A stretch of DNA of 64,000 nt. It comes from Kaistella jeonii (GTDB taxonomy: Bacteria > Bacteroidota > Bacteroidia > Flavobacteriales > Weeksellaceae). The stretch's first letter is position 1. Each line of letters opens with the position of its first letter. A program made the position numbers and the translations under genes. Where the stretch lies: contig NZ_JSYL01000002.1 of NCBI RefSeq assembly GCF_000812865.1, forward strand, positions 310,001-374,000. Reading direction: 5' to 3'. Positions 47,495 to 55,776 of this stretch are shown here, one piece after another. The notes under the pieces are model-generated. The model did not search any database, was not told the DNA's origin, and saw only the letters and a program-made list of their open reading frames with translations.

Positions 47495-48412
47495 ATGAAA
47501 ACAATTATAACCAAAATACAGGTTTTGGGTCTCATCTTTCTCTTTCAAACTATTATGATCGCCCAGACCTTTGAAGAATATGCTTTTAGAGGTGGGAATG
47601 CAGACGGGTTTGCAACGGAAAAGGTAGAGAATCTATCCTGTGAAACTCCATTTAATAAGTTTGCCTATTTTGGCGGAAATGCAGATGGAGCAGCCGTAGA
47701 AACACTTGCTGACAATGCAAGTTGCGGCACCCCGTTTAATCAGTTTGCCTACTTCGGTGGGATTAATGATGGCGCGGCGGTAGAAACATTGATGAGCTTA
47801 TCTTGTGCGACACCGTACCATTTCTTTGCTTACTTTGGCGGAACTGGTGATGGATCTTCAATGGGGAAAACGGCAGATACTTGTCCGATCCTTGCACCTG
47901 TTGCTGATTTTACAGCCGATCAAACTACAACTTGTGTAGGTCGTCCTGTTAAATTTACTGACACCTCTACCAATAAACCAACGGGTTGGACGTGGACTTT
48001 CCAGGGAGGAACACCGGAAACTGCTTCTACTAAAATAGTAGATGTGACTTATAGTGCTCCGGGAACTTATCAGGTCAAATTGATCGCAGCCAATTATATT
48101 GGTAATGATACCAAGATAAAAGTAGCATATATTACGGTATTGGCAGACTGTACGACATTGACAACAACTGCGCTGACGAAAACTAGAATGCAGATCTATC
48201 CTAATCCTACGAAAAGTATGCTTTATTTAAAATCAACTCAAAACGTTTTAAATATTGAAATATATGATGGTACCGGAAGAAAGGTAATAGAAACAAAACC
48301 TAATCAAAAAGATCCGTCGATCAATTTAGAAAGATTGAGTGCCGGAATGTATATGATGAAAACCCGAACAACGGAAGGGGAAGAAGTTTACAAAATAATC
48401 AAAAAAGATTAG
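47495..48412 (+). CDS. T9SS cargo protein with GG.xDG repeats and PKD domain
   Basis: A 305-residue secreted protein: signal peptide (to about residue 24), four repeats of 27-28 residues built on F.YFGGNADG...C.TPFN (glycine pairs at 33-34, 60-61, 88-89, 115-116; cysteines 49, 77, 104, 130), a PKD domain (ADFTADQTTTC...VKFTDTSTNKPTGWTWTFQGG...YSAPGTYQVKLIA), and a type A T9SS C-terminal sorting domain (MQIYPNPTKSMLYL...LSAGMYMMKTRT...KIIKK). It should be exported across the outer membrane and cleaved or anchored. Function of the repeat domain is not known to me. Confidence 0.85.
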   Translation: MKTIITKIQVLGLIFLFQTIMIAQTFEEYAFRGGNADGFATEKVENLSCETPFNKFAYFGGNADGAAVETLADNASCGTPFNQFAYFGGINDGAAVETLMSLSCATPYHFFAYFGGTGDGSSMGKTADTCPILAPVADFTADQTTTCVGRPVKFTDTSTNKPTGWTWTFQGGTPETASTKIVDVTYSAPGTYQVKLIAANYIGNDTKIKVAYITVLADCTTLTTTALTKTRMQIYPNPTKSMLYLKSTQNVLNIEIYDGTGRKVIETKPNQKDPSINLERLSAGMYMMKTRTTEGEEVYKIIKKD

Positions 48413-48463
48413 ATAAGCTGATCACAATTCTCAGAGACAATTAGAACACAAATGATGAAAGGG

Positions 48464-48498
48464 ACCGAAGTAGAAATTATTCTGCTTCGGTTTTTTTT
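48464..48498 (+). terminator. Rho-independent terminator after the T9SS cargo gene
   Basis: ACCGAAGTAG and CTGCTTCGGT form a 10-bp stem (one U-G) with AAATTATT loop, followed by an eight-T run. Confidence 0.9.
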
Positions 48499-48613
48499 AT
48501 TGAAGAACTCTACATCAAAATTTCTCTACAGTTCTACTGTACGGAAAACCACGCAGTTTTTATATTTGATCCTTTAATGAATTAATAAAAACATAGATAT
48601 GATATACAACAAA

Positions 48614-48641
48614 AACTTCCGAAAAATTAATTTCGGAAGTT
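48614..48641 (-). terminator. Terminator of the downstream tRNA-Glu
   Basis: AACTTCCGAAA and TTTCGGAAGTT form a perfect 11-bp stem with a 6-nt loop. On the minus strand it follows the tRNA-Glu 3' end by 3 nt and is followed by TTTTTG, so it terminates the tRNA and rpsT read-through. Confidence 0.85.
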
Positions 48642-48644
48642 GAG

Positions 48645-48716
48645 TAGCCCGTAGGGGAGTCGAACCCCTCTTACCAGGATGAAAACCTGAGGTCCTAACC
48701 GATAGACGAACGGGCC
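48645..48716 (-). tRNA. tRNA-Glu (anticodon TTC), copy 1
   Basis: 72 nt on the minus strand. Acceptor stem GGCCCGT/ACGGGCT (with G1-U72), D arm TCGGTTAGGA, anticodon arm CAGG-TTTTCAT-CCTGG with TTC at 34-36, T arm GAGGGGTTCGACTCCCC. No encoded CCA. It lies between rpsT and a strong hairpin terminator. Confidence 0.95.
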
Positions 48717-48740
48717 AGAGCGTCTTTGAAATTTATAAAA

Positions 48741-48995
48741 TTACGCTAACTTATTAACGTGCTTTGTCAACTTGCTTTTAAGGTTTGCAGCCTTATTTTT
48801 GTGGATGATGTTTTTCTTCACCAATTTATCCAACAATGAGATTACTAAAGGCAACTGAATTGCAGCAGCAGCTTTATCTTCTTCACTTCTCAATACTTTC
48901 AAAACTGTTCTCGCAGTTTTGTGGTAGTATCTGTTTCTTAATCTTTTCTTTTCGCTTTGTCTGATTCTTTTCAGAGCTGATTTATGATTTGCCAT
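48741..48995 (-). CDS. rpsT: 30S ribosomal protein S20
   Basis: An 84-residue S20: [20 protein letters not shown] at the N-terminus, [14 protein letters not shown], and a helical basic C-terminus with [23 protein letters not shown] end. It binds 16S rRNA helix regions during 30S assembly. It sits between two tRNA-Glu genes in the same direction, 24 bp before the first and 89 bp after the second. Confidence 0.97.
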   Translation of the reverse strand: MANHKSALKRIRQSEKKRLRNRYYHKTARTVLKVLRSEEDKAAAAIQLPLVISLLDKLVKKNIIHKNKAANLKSKLTKHVNKLA

Positions 48996-49084
48996 ATCTT
49001 TCTAAAAACTTGGGTGCAAAGATAATAATCTTTTTTTGATTACAAAATATTATTTATAAAACTTTTCAAAACTTTCAATAAAAG

Positions 49085-49156
49085 TAGCCTATAAGGGAAT
49101 CGAACCCCTGTTGCAAGACTGAAAATCTTGAGTCCTTACCACTAGACGAATAGGCC
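49085..49156 (-). tRNA. tRNA-Glu (anticodon TTC), copy 2
   Basis: 72 nt on the minus strand. Acceptor GGCCTAT/ATAGGCT (again G1-U72), D arm CTAGTGGTAAGGA, anticodon arm CAAGA-TTTTCAG-TCTTG with TTC at 34-36, T arm CAGGGGTTCGATTCCC. The body differs from copy 1 in acceptor, anticodon stem and T stem, so the two are not recent duplicates. Confidence 0.93.
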
Positions 49157-49216
49157 TTTGCTTTGAGGACTGCAAAAATATCAATTATGTTTTGATTCTG
49201 CAACAATCTCTCCTTC

Positions 49217-50512
49217 TTATTTGAAAACTTTTTGAACAACAGTATTTTTTACGCCTTTTCCCTCTAAATCCTTTTGAGTTTTTATCGCCTCTTCTAAACT
49301 TGTAAATTTACCATAGGTGTAATAAAACTTGCTATTTTCTTTATCGCGGTTCACGTCTTTCAATGAATTCAGTATGTAAGAATTGGAACTTAATTTCTGA
49401 TCGGTTACTGCGATTTCTAAAGTATAATAACCCATTCCCAGTTTCTGATTCGGGATAAAAGAGATCGATGTTGCATTTTTGAAACCGGCATCTCTCGCTG
49501 TTTTTAAGTTGCCATCTCTTACTGACGCTAAATTGGTTGTGCCGTAATAATATTTGTAAAATCCATTTTCTTTAATGGTAAGAATATAATTCAATCCTTT
49601 TAGTGCAGGATCATCGTTACTGTATTTGGCAGGAGATGACATTAGCAAAATTCTGAAATCATTTTTCAGTGGTTTCTCTTCTGGTTTTTCTGCAAGCTTA
49701 GGATGTCCTTTTTCTCCGCCGTTTCGTTCCAGCGCCTTTTTAAATTTTTGAATCGCATCAAAAATGCTGTTTGCAATATCATTTTGCTCTTTTTCTGAAG
49801 ACAGATAACTTGCGTCTTCATAATTGTTCACAAAACCGGTTTCGATAAGAACTGAAGGCATCGCATTCATCCGCAATACGTGCAGATCGGCTTGTTTTAT
49901 ACCGCGCGAAAATCTTTTGTCTTTCCCCGAAAAGTTTTCTTCTACTAAACTTCCGATCAGTAAACTGCTTTCTAAATATTTACTCTGTTGAATTTTTAGC
50001 GCTATTAACGATTCTGGAGACTTTGGATCATAGGAAGCAAACATTTCCCGATCTTTTTCATCCAGATAAATCACGTCATTTTCCGCTTTGGCAACTTCTA
50101 AATTGGTTCGGTTCTGATTAGGTCCCTGAATGAAAGTTTCCGTCCCATTCGTTTCTGTGGAAGACGATGGTGATGCGTTCACATGGATCGACAAAAATAG
50201 ATCTGCTTTGCTGCGATTTGCTAAAGTTGTTCGTTCTGAAAGAGAAGGATATTCATCAAATTTACGTGTGTAAATCACTTTGTAATCTTTATCTTTTTCA
50301 AGCATTTTCCCCAACTTCAATACGATCGCTAAAGTGATATCTTTCTCGCGAACGGTTCCTAAATCGCTGTATTTTCGGTTGGTCCCTATATCGGTTCCTC
50401 CGTGACCTGCATCCAGAACAATGGTAAATTTTTTCTGAGCGCCACTCAACGTGAATAACAGTACGAAAAATAATAAAAAATATTTTTTAATAGAAAAACT
50501 GTGGGTAATCAT
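49217..50512 (-). CDS. N-acetylmuramoyl-L-alanine amidase (Amidase_3)
   Basis: A 431-residue secreted zinc amidase: signal peptide (LLFFVLLFTLSGAQ), catalytic domain from VLDAGHGGTDIGT (zinc His) through SLSERTTLANRSKADLFLSIHVNA (zinc His and family motif) and SVLIETGFVNNYEDASYL (catalytic Glu). The C-terminal 150 residues carry two SPOR-like repeats (KFYYTYGKFTSLEEAIKTQKDL and the earlier GYYTLEIAVTDQ part), likely septal peptidoglycan binding. It separates daughter-cell walls. Divergent from lptD with 55 bp between. Confidence 0.92.
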   Translation of the reverse strand: MITHSFSIKKYFLLFFVLLFTLSGAQKKFTIVLDAGHGGTDIGTNRKYSDLGTVREKDITLAIVLKLGKMLEKDKDYKVIYTRKFDEYPSLSERTTLANRSKADLFLSIHVNASPSSSTETNGTETFIQGPNQNRTNLEVAKAENDVIYLDEKDREMFASYDPKSPESLIALKIQQSKYLESSLLIGSLVEENFSGKDKRFSRGIKQADLHVLRMNAMPSVLIETGFVNNYEDASYLSSEKEQNDIANSIFDAIQKFKKALERNGGEKGHPKLAEKPEEKPLKNDFRILLMSSPAKYSNDDPALKGLNYILTIKENGFYKYYYGTTNLASVRDGNLKTARDAGFKNATSISFIPNQKLGMGYYTLEIAVTDQKLSSNSYILNSLKDVNRDKENSKFYYTYGKFTSLEEAIKTQKDLEGKGVKNTVVQKVFK

Positions 50513-50567
50513 CTTTAAATTTTAAAAATTGTATTAATTTTGACCACAAATTACAGAAAAAATCGCT

Positions 50568-53159
50568 TTGGTCAAAACCGGCTTCAAAAATATATCACTA
50601 ATTCTAATTATCCTAATTTTTAACAATTTTTTAGCACTATTGAATGCTCAAAAATTGTCTGAAAATAAGATAGTTACTGCTCCTGTCCGCAAATCTGATA
50701 CCATTAAGGTAAAAAAAGAACAGCTGGAAGCGGTTGTAGAAACCAAAGCCGACAATATCCGGAACGATATTCCTAAAAAAATGACTTACCTCAACAAAAA
50801 GGCGGAAGTCAAATATCAGGATATGAAAATCGAGGCTGATTACATTTCTATCGATTGGGATAAATCTTTGATCTTCGCCCGCGGGGAATTAGATTCTTTA
50901 GGGAAAGTAAAAGTTCCTGTAGTAACGACGCAAGGAGGAAAAAAGTACGAAACCGATCAGTTTTCCTATAATTTGAAAACGAAGCAGGCAATTGCTTTCA
51001 ACGCCAGAACCGAGGAAAGTGAAGGTGTGATCGTCGCTGAAAAAACAAAAAAATACAATGATTCTGTCTTTTTCATGAAACGTGGAAAATATACCACCGA
51101 CGAATATTTCATCAAGAAAAAAGATACGATCGCAGATTATTATTTGCTCGCGCCGAACATTAAACTCATTAAGGGAAAAAATAAATCACAGGTAATTACT
51201 GGTCCAATTCAATTATATATTGAGCAAGTTCCGACTCCTTTGATCATGCCTTTCGCCATTTTACCTTTTTCAGATAAGAGGAGCGCCGGTATTTTAATTC
51301 CAAGTTTTGGAGAACGGGAAGATGTCGGATTTTTCCTGAATTCCCTTGGTTATTATCAACCGATCGGAGAACATTTCGATTTGAAAATTCTCACCGATAT
51401 TTATACGAAAGGAAGCTGGAATCTTCGGCCAGAAATGAATTATAAGAAAAATTATAGATATACCGGAAGTTTTTCAGCAGATATTGGAACCACGATCCGG
51501 GGGATTAAGGGTCTTTCTGACTACTCCAAAACCGGAACGTATCGAATTGCATGGCGACACCAACAGGACAGCAAAGCGAACCCCTTCCTGACTTTCGCAG
51601 CGTCGGTAGATGTGGTGAGTAATAAATTTTACAACAATACCGTAAATAATAACTACGCCTTTAACCAAAATAATCTAAACGCCCAGCAAAATTCAAGCAT
51701 AAGTGTTGTGAAAAGGTTTCTTACATTACCGATCACCATTACGGGAACGTCTTCTTATTCCCAGAATTTCTCCACAGGATTAGCCGATTTGAAATTGCCT
51801 GTTTTAAATGTCGCGATCAATCAATTTTATTTATTCAAGCCTAAAACCGGAATTCGCGAAGGACTTCTGGAAAACATCACTGTAAACACCGGAGTAAATT
51901 TTAACAATTACGTTCAGACCAATGAAGGCGAGCTTTTCACGAAAGCCATGTTTGACAAACTGCAGACAGGTTTGAAAAATAACATCGCACTGGGAACCAA
52001 CACGACGGTTGCAAAATATTTCACATTTTCACTTTCTGCCAATATTGATAATGCGTTAACAACGAAAACGGTAACGCGATTTTACAATCCAGTAAGCAAT
52101 AAAGTGGAAGATGTTTTTAATAAAAAAATTGCTGGATACTCTTCTTTCTCTACAAGTGCTAGTTTACAAACTGTACTTTATGGCATGTTAAATTTCAAAA
52201 AAGGTTCCGCAGTTCAAGCGATCCGTCACATGATGACGCCTCAAATTGGATTCAATTATTCGCCAGATTTTTCTTCTCCGGGTTTTGGATATTATAAAAA
52301 TTACTACAGCGATCGCGGGGAATTAACGCCCTACTCTATTTTTGACAGAGGAATTATCGGTTCGCCGAATTCATCTTTGGTTGAAGCTTTAAGTTTTGCC
52401 ATCAATAATAATCTGGAGATGAAAGTGAAATCTAAAAAAGATTCTACCGGCGTTAGAAAAATTAAAATTTTCGAAAGTTTAAATTTCAACACCAATTATA
52501 ATTTTGCAGCACCGAAGTACAAATGGTCTATTTTCAGTTTTAATGGTCAAACCACTTTATTCGATAAATTAAATTTAAACACGAGTTTGACATTGGAACC
52601 TTATCAAATCATTTTTGCACCAGGTTCAGACACCGGAATTCGGACTGAAAATTTCGGGAACTTCAGTATTCAGGGATTCAATGCACAATTCTCCTACCCT
52701 TTGAGCAGCGAAACTTTTAGTGGAAAAGAAAAAAAGGACCTCTCTAAAAAATACACGAAAAAAGGAGAAATCCGGAATGAAAATTATTATTTTGATGATG
52801 ATGATTATGCCCGATTTACACAACCCTGGACTTTAAATATTAACGCACAATACAGTTATACCAGAAGTTTAACAAGGTTCGGAAACAAAATGGCTTCAGT
52901 TGGTTTAGACGGAAGTTTAAAATTAACGCCGTTTTGGAGTCTTAGTGGAAATCTTTATTACGACGTAATTTCAAAACAAATTGCCAACACAAGACTTGGC
53001 TTCTCCCGTGATCAAAGAAGTTTTACCATCAACTTTAACTGGATCCCGTATGGACAATACAAAGTTTACGATTTCTTCATCGGTATCAAAGCCAATATTT
53101 TACGGGATGCTTTGAAATATAAAGATCGAAGTTTTACGCAACCAAACGCACCTTTCTAA
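50568..53159 (+). CDS. lptD: LPS-assembly protein LptD-like
   Basis: An 863-residue outer membrane protein inserting lipopolysaccharide into the outer leaflet. Signal peptide (to about residue 28), an OstA-like jellyroll (YLNKKAEVKYQDMKIEADYISIDW, FARGELDSLGK), then a large barrel with IMPFAILPFSDKRSAGILIPSFG and late RSFTINFNWIPYGQYKVYDF. Start is TTG 50568; no ATG precedes homology. A TAATTTTG promoter-like element at 50535-50542 precedes it by 26 nt. It shares a 55-bp intergenic region with the amidase gene. Confidence 0.88.
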   Translation: MVKTGFKNISLILIILIFNNFLALLNAQKLSENKIVTAPVRKSDTIKVKKEQLEAVVETKADNIRNDIPKKMTYLNKKAEVKYQDMKIEADYISIDWDKSLIFARGELDSLGKVKVPVVTTQGGKKYETDQFSYNLKTKQAIAFNARTEESEGVIVAEKTKKYNDSVFFMKRGKYTTDEYFIKKKDTIADYYLLAPNIKLIKGKNKSQVITGPIQLYIEQVPTPLIMPFAILPFSDKRSAGILIPSFGEREDVGFFLNSLGYYQPIGEHFDLKILTDIYTKGSWNLRPEMNYKKNYRYTGSFSADIGTTIRGIKGLSDYSKTGTYRIAWRHQQDSKANPFLTFAASVDVVSNKFYNNTVNNNYAFNQNNLNAQQNSSISVVKRFLTLPITITGTSSYSQNFSTGLADLKLPVLNVAINQFYLFKPKTGIREGLLENITVNTGVNFNNYVQTNEGELFTKAMFDKLQTGLKNNIALGTNTTVAKYFTFSLSANIDNALTTKTVTRFYNPVSNKVEDVFNKKIAGYSSFSTSASLQTVLYGMLNFKKGSAVQAIRHMMTPQIGFNYSPDFSSPGFGYYKNYYSDRGELTPYSIFDRGIIGSPNSSLVEALSFAINNNLEMKVKSKKDSTGVRKIKIFESLNFNTNYNFAAPKYKWSIFSFNGQTTLFDKLNLNTSLTLEPYQIIFAPGSDTGIRTENFGNFSIQGFNAQFSYPLSSETFSGKEKKDLSKKYTKKGEIRNENYYFDDDDYARFTQPWTLNINAQYSYTRSLTRFGNKMASVGLDGSLKLTPFWSLSGNLYYDVISKQIANTRLGFSRDQRSFTINFNWIPYGQYKVYDFFIGIKANILRDALKYKDRSFTQPNAPF

Positions 53160-53212
53160 AATCAATTTTAAATACTAAAACATAAGTTTTATATTTGCCC
53201 AATAATGTCATT

Positions 53213-53593
53213 ATGAAAAAACTCATTTCTACCTCGAAAGCTCCTGCCGCAATCGGACCCTATTCACAGGCAAATTTTGCTAATGGAATCCTTTATATTT
53301 CCGGTCAGATTCCTTTGAATTCAGAGACTGGTAAGCTTGTAGAAGGCATTGAAAAAGAAACGCATCAGGTAATGAAAAACCTGGAAGCGATTCTGACAGA
53401 AGCTGGAATGACTTTTAAAAATGTTGTAAAAGCAACTATCTTTCTAAAAAATATGGATGATTTCGCGGTGATGAATGATATTTACGCATCTTATCTTGAT
53501 CAGGAAAGTTTTCCGGCAAGAGAAACGGTACAGGTTTCCTGTTTGCCAAAAAATGTTGATATAGAAATTTCAATGATTGCACATCAATTTTAA
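53213..53593 (+). CDS. RidA family protein (enamine/imine deaminase)
   Basis: A 126-residue RidA/YjgF protein hydrolysing reactive 2-aminoacrylate-type intermediates. Motifs: STSKAPAAIGPYSQANFANGILYISGQIPL, VMKNLEAILTEAG, FPARETVQVSCLPKNVDIEIS (arginine for carboxylate binding). ATG 53213 gives family length; an upstream ATG at 53195 lies inside the probable promoter region (TATATTTG at 53190-53197). Confidence 0.95.
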   Translation: MKKLISTSKAPAAIGPYSQANFANGILYISGQIPLNSETGKLVEGIEKETHQVMKNLEAILTEAGMTFKNVVKATIFLKNMDDFAVMNDIYASYLDQESFPARETVQVSCLPKNVDIEISMIAHQF

Positions 53594-54043
53594 ATGAATT
53601 TCCTTCGAAATACTTTTGCAGTTCTGGTGGGTCTTGCCGTCGCAGGGATCCTGATTTCTTTGGGCGTAAGATTAAATTCTGCCTGGATCACGTATGACGA
53701 ATACGCTCCATTCAAGCATTGGAAAAGTCTACTCCAGTCCATGGAACACAAACCTTACTTTTTTGTAGCGCTCCTTATTTCCTCAGGAATTGGCGCAACG
53801 ATCGGTGGTGTTGTAACTGCAGTACTCGTGAAATATGCCAAAGTTGCTTATGCGATCTTGATTGGATTTATTTTGCTTTTTATCGCCATGCTCGATATTA
53901 TTATTTATCCTTATCATCCTACTTTTTACAAAATATTGATCTTCCTCACCTTCTTTCCCTGCGCCTGGATGGGCGGAAAGATCACCGAAATTATTTACAA
54001 ACGGAAGAAGAGAAAATTGCAAAGACTTGCGAATAAGAAATAG
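53594..54043 (+). CDS. Four-helix membrane protein of unknown function
   Basis: A 149-residue polytopic protein starting directly after the ridA stop (TAA-ATG). Hydrophobic segments: TFAVLVGLAVAGILISLGV, FFVALLISSGIGATIGGVVTAVLV, AILIGFILLFIAMLDIII, and FLTFFPCAWMGGKI. Basic tail RKKRKLQR. No family recognised. The tight coupling to ridA suggests cotranscription but not a shared function. Confidence 0.75.
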   Translation: MNFLRNTFAVLVGLAVAGILISLGVRLNSAWITYDEYAPFKHWKSLLQSMEHKPYFFVALLISSGIGATIGGVVTAVLVKYAKVAYAILIGFILLFIAMLDIIIYPYHPTFYKILIFLTFFPCAWMGGKITEIIYKRKKRKLQRLANKK

Positions 54044-54096
54044 AAAAACTTTTTCTTTTAGGAGCACTAGGATTTTCGCTTCTCACAAAAAACTCA

Positions 54097-54167
54097 CCCG
54101 CTTTCCACTCTATCTTTTCCTTTTTTTTCCTAAAAAAAGAAAAAGGATGCCGTTTTAATCGGGGCTA
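54097..54167. repeat. Dispersed palindromic repeat, copy 4 (strongly diverged)
   Basis: CCCGCTTTCCACTCTATCTT...T-run...A-run...AAGGATGCCGTTTTAATCGG-GGCT. Same plan as copies 1-3 (CCGCTxxCxxxCTC arm, T-run/A-run pair, then ...GGGGCT arm) but poorly conserved. It lies between the membrane protein gene and the sdpI gene. Confidence 0.45.
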
Positions 54168-54215
54168 AAATACGGACCTTCTCTTTGTTACCAACTCCTT
54201 TTAAACATTCCCACA

Positions 54216-54869
54216 TCAGTTCTGCGCCGTTTTATTTTCTCTTTTAAAGAGTAAAAAAGAATAGGCTGCAGGACCGATCGTTATAATTCCTGTGATGATT
54301 AAAAACACACCACTATTCAACTTCTCATCTAAAAGCAAGGCTGAAATGATGACCATTAAACCACCGATAAGCCAGAGTTTTCCACCGAGCAGGTGTGTTT
54401 CTTTCCAAATAGATTCACTTTCCAAAGTCCACGGTGTTCGGATCCCGATAAAATAATTCGCTTTGATGGTTTTAAAATAATTTCCCAAAACAACGTACAA
54501 AACACCAACGAATAAAAAGATAATATTGGGGCTTGCTGAAGTTTTGGTCTGGCTTGAATATATGATGAATAAAGCTAAACCGGACATTAAAGTAGTTAAA
54601 AGAAATTTTAAAGTATGCAACTTATTTCCCATTTTATTCAGTTTCTTTTTGGGATCAATTTTCGGAATTACCAGGAATATCACATAAATCAACAACGGCA
54701 GCAAGATCGGAATGAGAAGAATTTCTATTTTTTCACCATAACGATCAATTTCACCTTCAAAGTTCCAGTGCACCGGAATCTTCTCCGGTAATTTATTCCA
54801 GATCAAAGCGATGTAGACAAAAGGCAATAGCACAATTGCAATCAGCGGAAGTTCTTTTTTAAGGTTCAT
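54216..54869 (-). CDS. sdpI: SdpI family membrane protein
   Basis: A 217-residue membrane protein with a DUF1648 N-terminal part (WNKLPEKIPVHWNFEGEIDRYG) and an SdpI domain (YFIGIRTPWTLESESIWKETHLLGGKLWL). In Bacillus SdpI gives immunity to the SDP toxin and holds the repressor SdpR at the membrane. Here no sdpABC toxin genes are nearby, so this is probably an orphan two-gene system. It is downstream of sdpR by 3 bp. Confidence 0.9.
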   Translation of the reverse strand: MNLKKELPLIAIVLLPFVYIALIWNKLPEKIPVHWNFEGEIDRYGEKIEILLIPILLPLLIYVIFLVIPKIDPKKKLNKMGNKLHTLKFLLTTLMSGLALFIIYSSQTKTSASPNIIFLFVGVLYVVLGNYFKTIKANYFIGIRTPWTLESESIWKETHLLGGKLWLIGGLMVIISALLLDEKLNSGVFLIITGIITIGPAAYSFLLFKRENKTAQN

Positions 54870-54872
54870 GGC

Positions 54873-55127
54873 TTATTTTTTTAAGGTGAGTATCCAGGTT
54901 AATAAATCTTCTAAAATGCTTGTGTTCAGGGAATATTCTACGAACTGTCCTTTTTTCTCACTCGTAATCAGGTCTGCCTGTTTCAAAATATCGAGATGGT
55001 GAGAAATACTGGGTTTGGAAATATTAAAATGCGCAGCAATTTCTCCAGCATTCAGATCCTTCTGTTTTAAGAGATCTACGATTTGTCTGCGCGTTTCATC
55101 ATTGAGTGCTTTAAAGAGCGAATTCAT
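54873..55127 (-). CDS. sdpR: SdpR family (ArsR-type) transcriptional repressor
   Basis: An 84-residue winged-helix repressor: FKALNDETRRQIVDLL (ArsR/SdpR start), AGEIAAHFNISKPSISHHLDILKQADLI recognition helix, GQFVEYSLNTS wing. It should repress its own operon through the palindrome at 55138-55157, 11 bp upstream of the ATG. The SdpI product would bind it and relieve repression, as in Bacillus. The two genes are 3 bp apart and certainly one operon. Confidence 0.92.
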   Translation of the reverse strand: MNSLFKALNDETRRQIVDLLKQKDLNAGEIAAHFNISKPSISHHLDILKQADLITSEKKGQFVEYSLNTSILEDLLTWILTLKK

Positions 55128-55137
55128 TTAATTAGTT

Positions 55138-55157
55138 ATTTAGACAAATGTCTAAAT
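55138..55157 (-). promoter_or_regulatory. Probable SdpR operator
   Basis: ATTTAGACA-AA-TGTCTAAAT, perfect 9-bp arms with a 2-nt centre, located 11 bp ahead of the sdpR ATG on the minus strand. ArsR/SdpR proteins bind such sites as dimers. Between it and the PadR promoter (55158-55404) I see no frame worth calling; the sequence is AT-rich. Confidence 0.7.
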
Positions 55158-55404
55158 ATTATTTTATATATGCAACTGTTTTATCGCAGAATAGTTTTGA
55201 GAACAATTTCTTTTAACGATTATCTATTCGCGAATTACAGAATGATGGCGCATTTATATTATGAACTGGTTTTTTGTAATTAAAAAGAGTTTGAAAATTC
55301 AATTAATCTTAAATATTACCCATTAATTTTAAAACAAATTTAATCCACAAAACCCCACCAAATCGCAAATATTAAAAATAAATCGCATTATTTTACCAAT
55401 GTAC

Positions 55405-55436
55405 TTTGTTATGCTATGTATTTTGTTATACATTTG
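55405..55436 (+). promoter_or_regulatory. PadR operon promoter overlapping a tandem repeat
   Basis: TTTG (55405-55408) and TACATTTG (55429-55436) with 20 nt between fit TTG-N19-21-TAnnTTTG. The padR ATG begins 4 nt behind, so the transcript should be leaderless or nearly so. The promoter is covered by two direct copies of ATGTAyTTTGTTAT (55399-55412, 55416-55429; 17-bp step), and 55416-55433 also reads ATGTA...TACAT, a PadR-type operator. Autoregulation is likely. Confidence 0.6.
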
Positions 55437-55440
55437 TAAA

Positions 55441-55776
55441 ATGAATGAGACATTTGTTATTAACTGGAAATCACAAGTCAAAAAAGGTACGCTTACTTTT
55501 ATTGTGCTGAACATTCTGAAAAACAATGAATATTACGGATATGAACTCATCGAACAAATAAGAACACATACCGAAATTGAAGTTGCAGAAGGAACTCTCT
55601 ATCCTTTAATGAACCGCCTAAAAACGGAAAATTTGGTGGAATCAAAATGGGTAGAACAGGAAACAGGAATCCCCAGAAAATATTATTCGCTCACAGAAAT
55701 TGGCGCAATAACACTTCAGCAAATGAATACGTACTGGACGGATTTAGAAAATGCAATAAAAAAAATAATACAATGA
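55441..55776 (+). CDS. PadR family transcriptional regulator
   Basis: A 111-residue PadR winged-helix protein: WKSQVKKGTLTFIVLNILKNNEYYGYELIEQI, EVAEGTLYPLMNRLKTENLVESKW, GIPRKYYSLTEIG. ATG 55441 is the family start; an upstream ATG at 55399 lies in the promoter. It overlaps the next gene by 4 bp (ATGA). PadR proteins repress neighbouring membrane-protein genes in response to membrane or antibiotic stress. Confidence 0.93.
   Translation: MNETFVINWKSQVKKGTLTFIVLNILKNNEYYGYELIEQIRTHTEIEVAEGTLYPLMNRLKTENLVESKWVEQETGIPRKYYSLTEIGAITLQQMNTYWTDLENAIKKIIQ

Noticed and set aside
54097..54167. Simple terminator of the membrane protein gene at 53594
   Set aside because: T-run/A-run hairpin could terminate, but arms resemble the dispersed repeat, so it is listed as a diverged copy.
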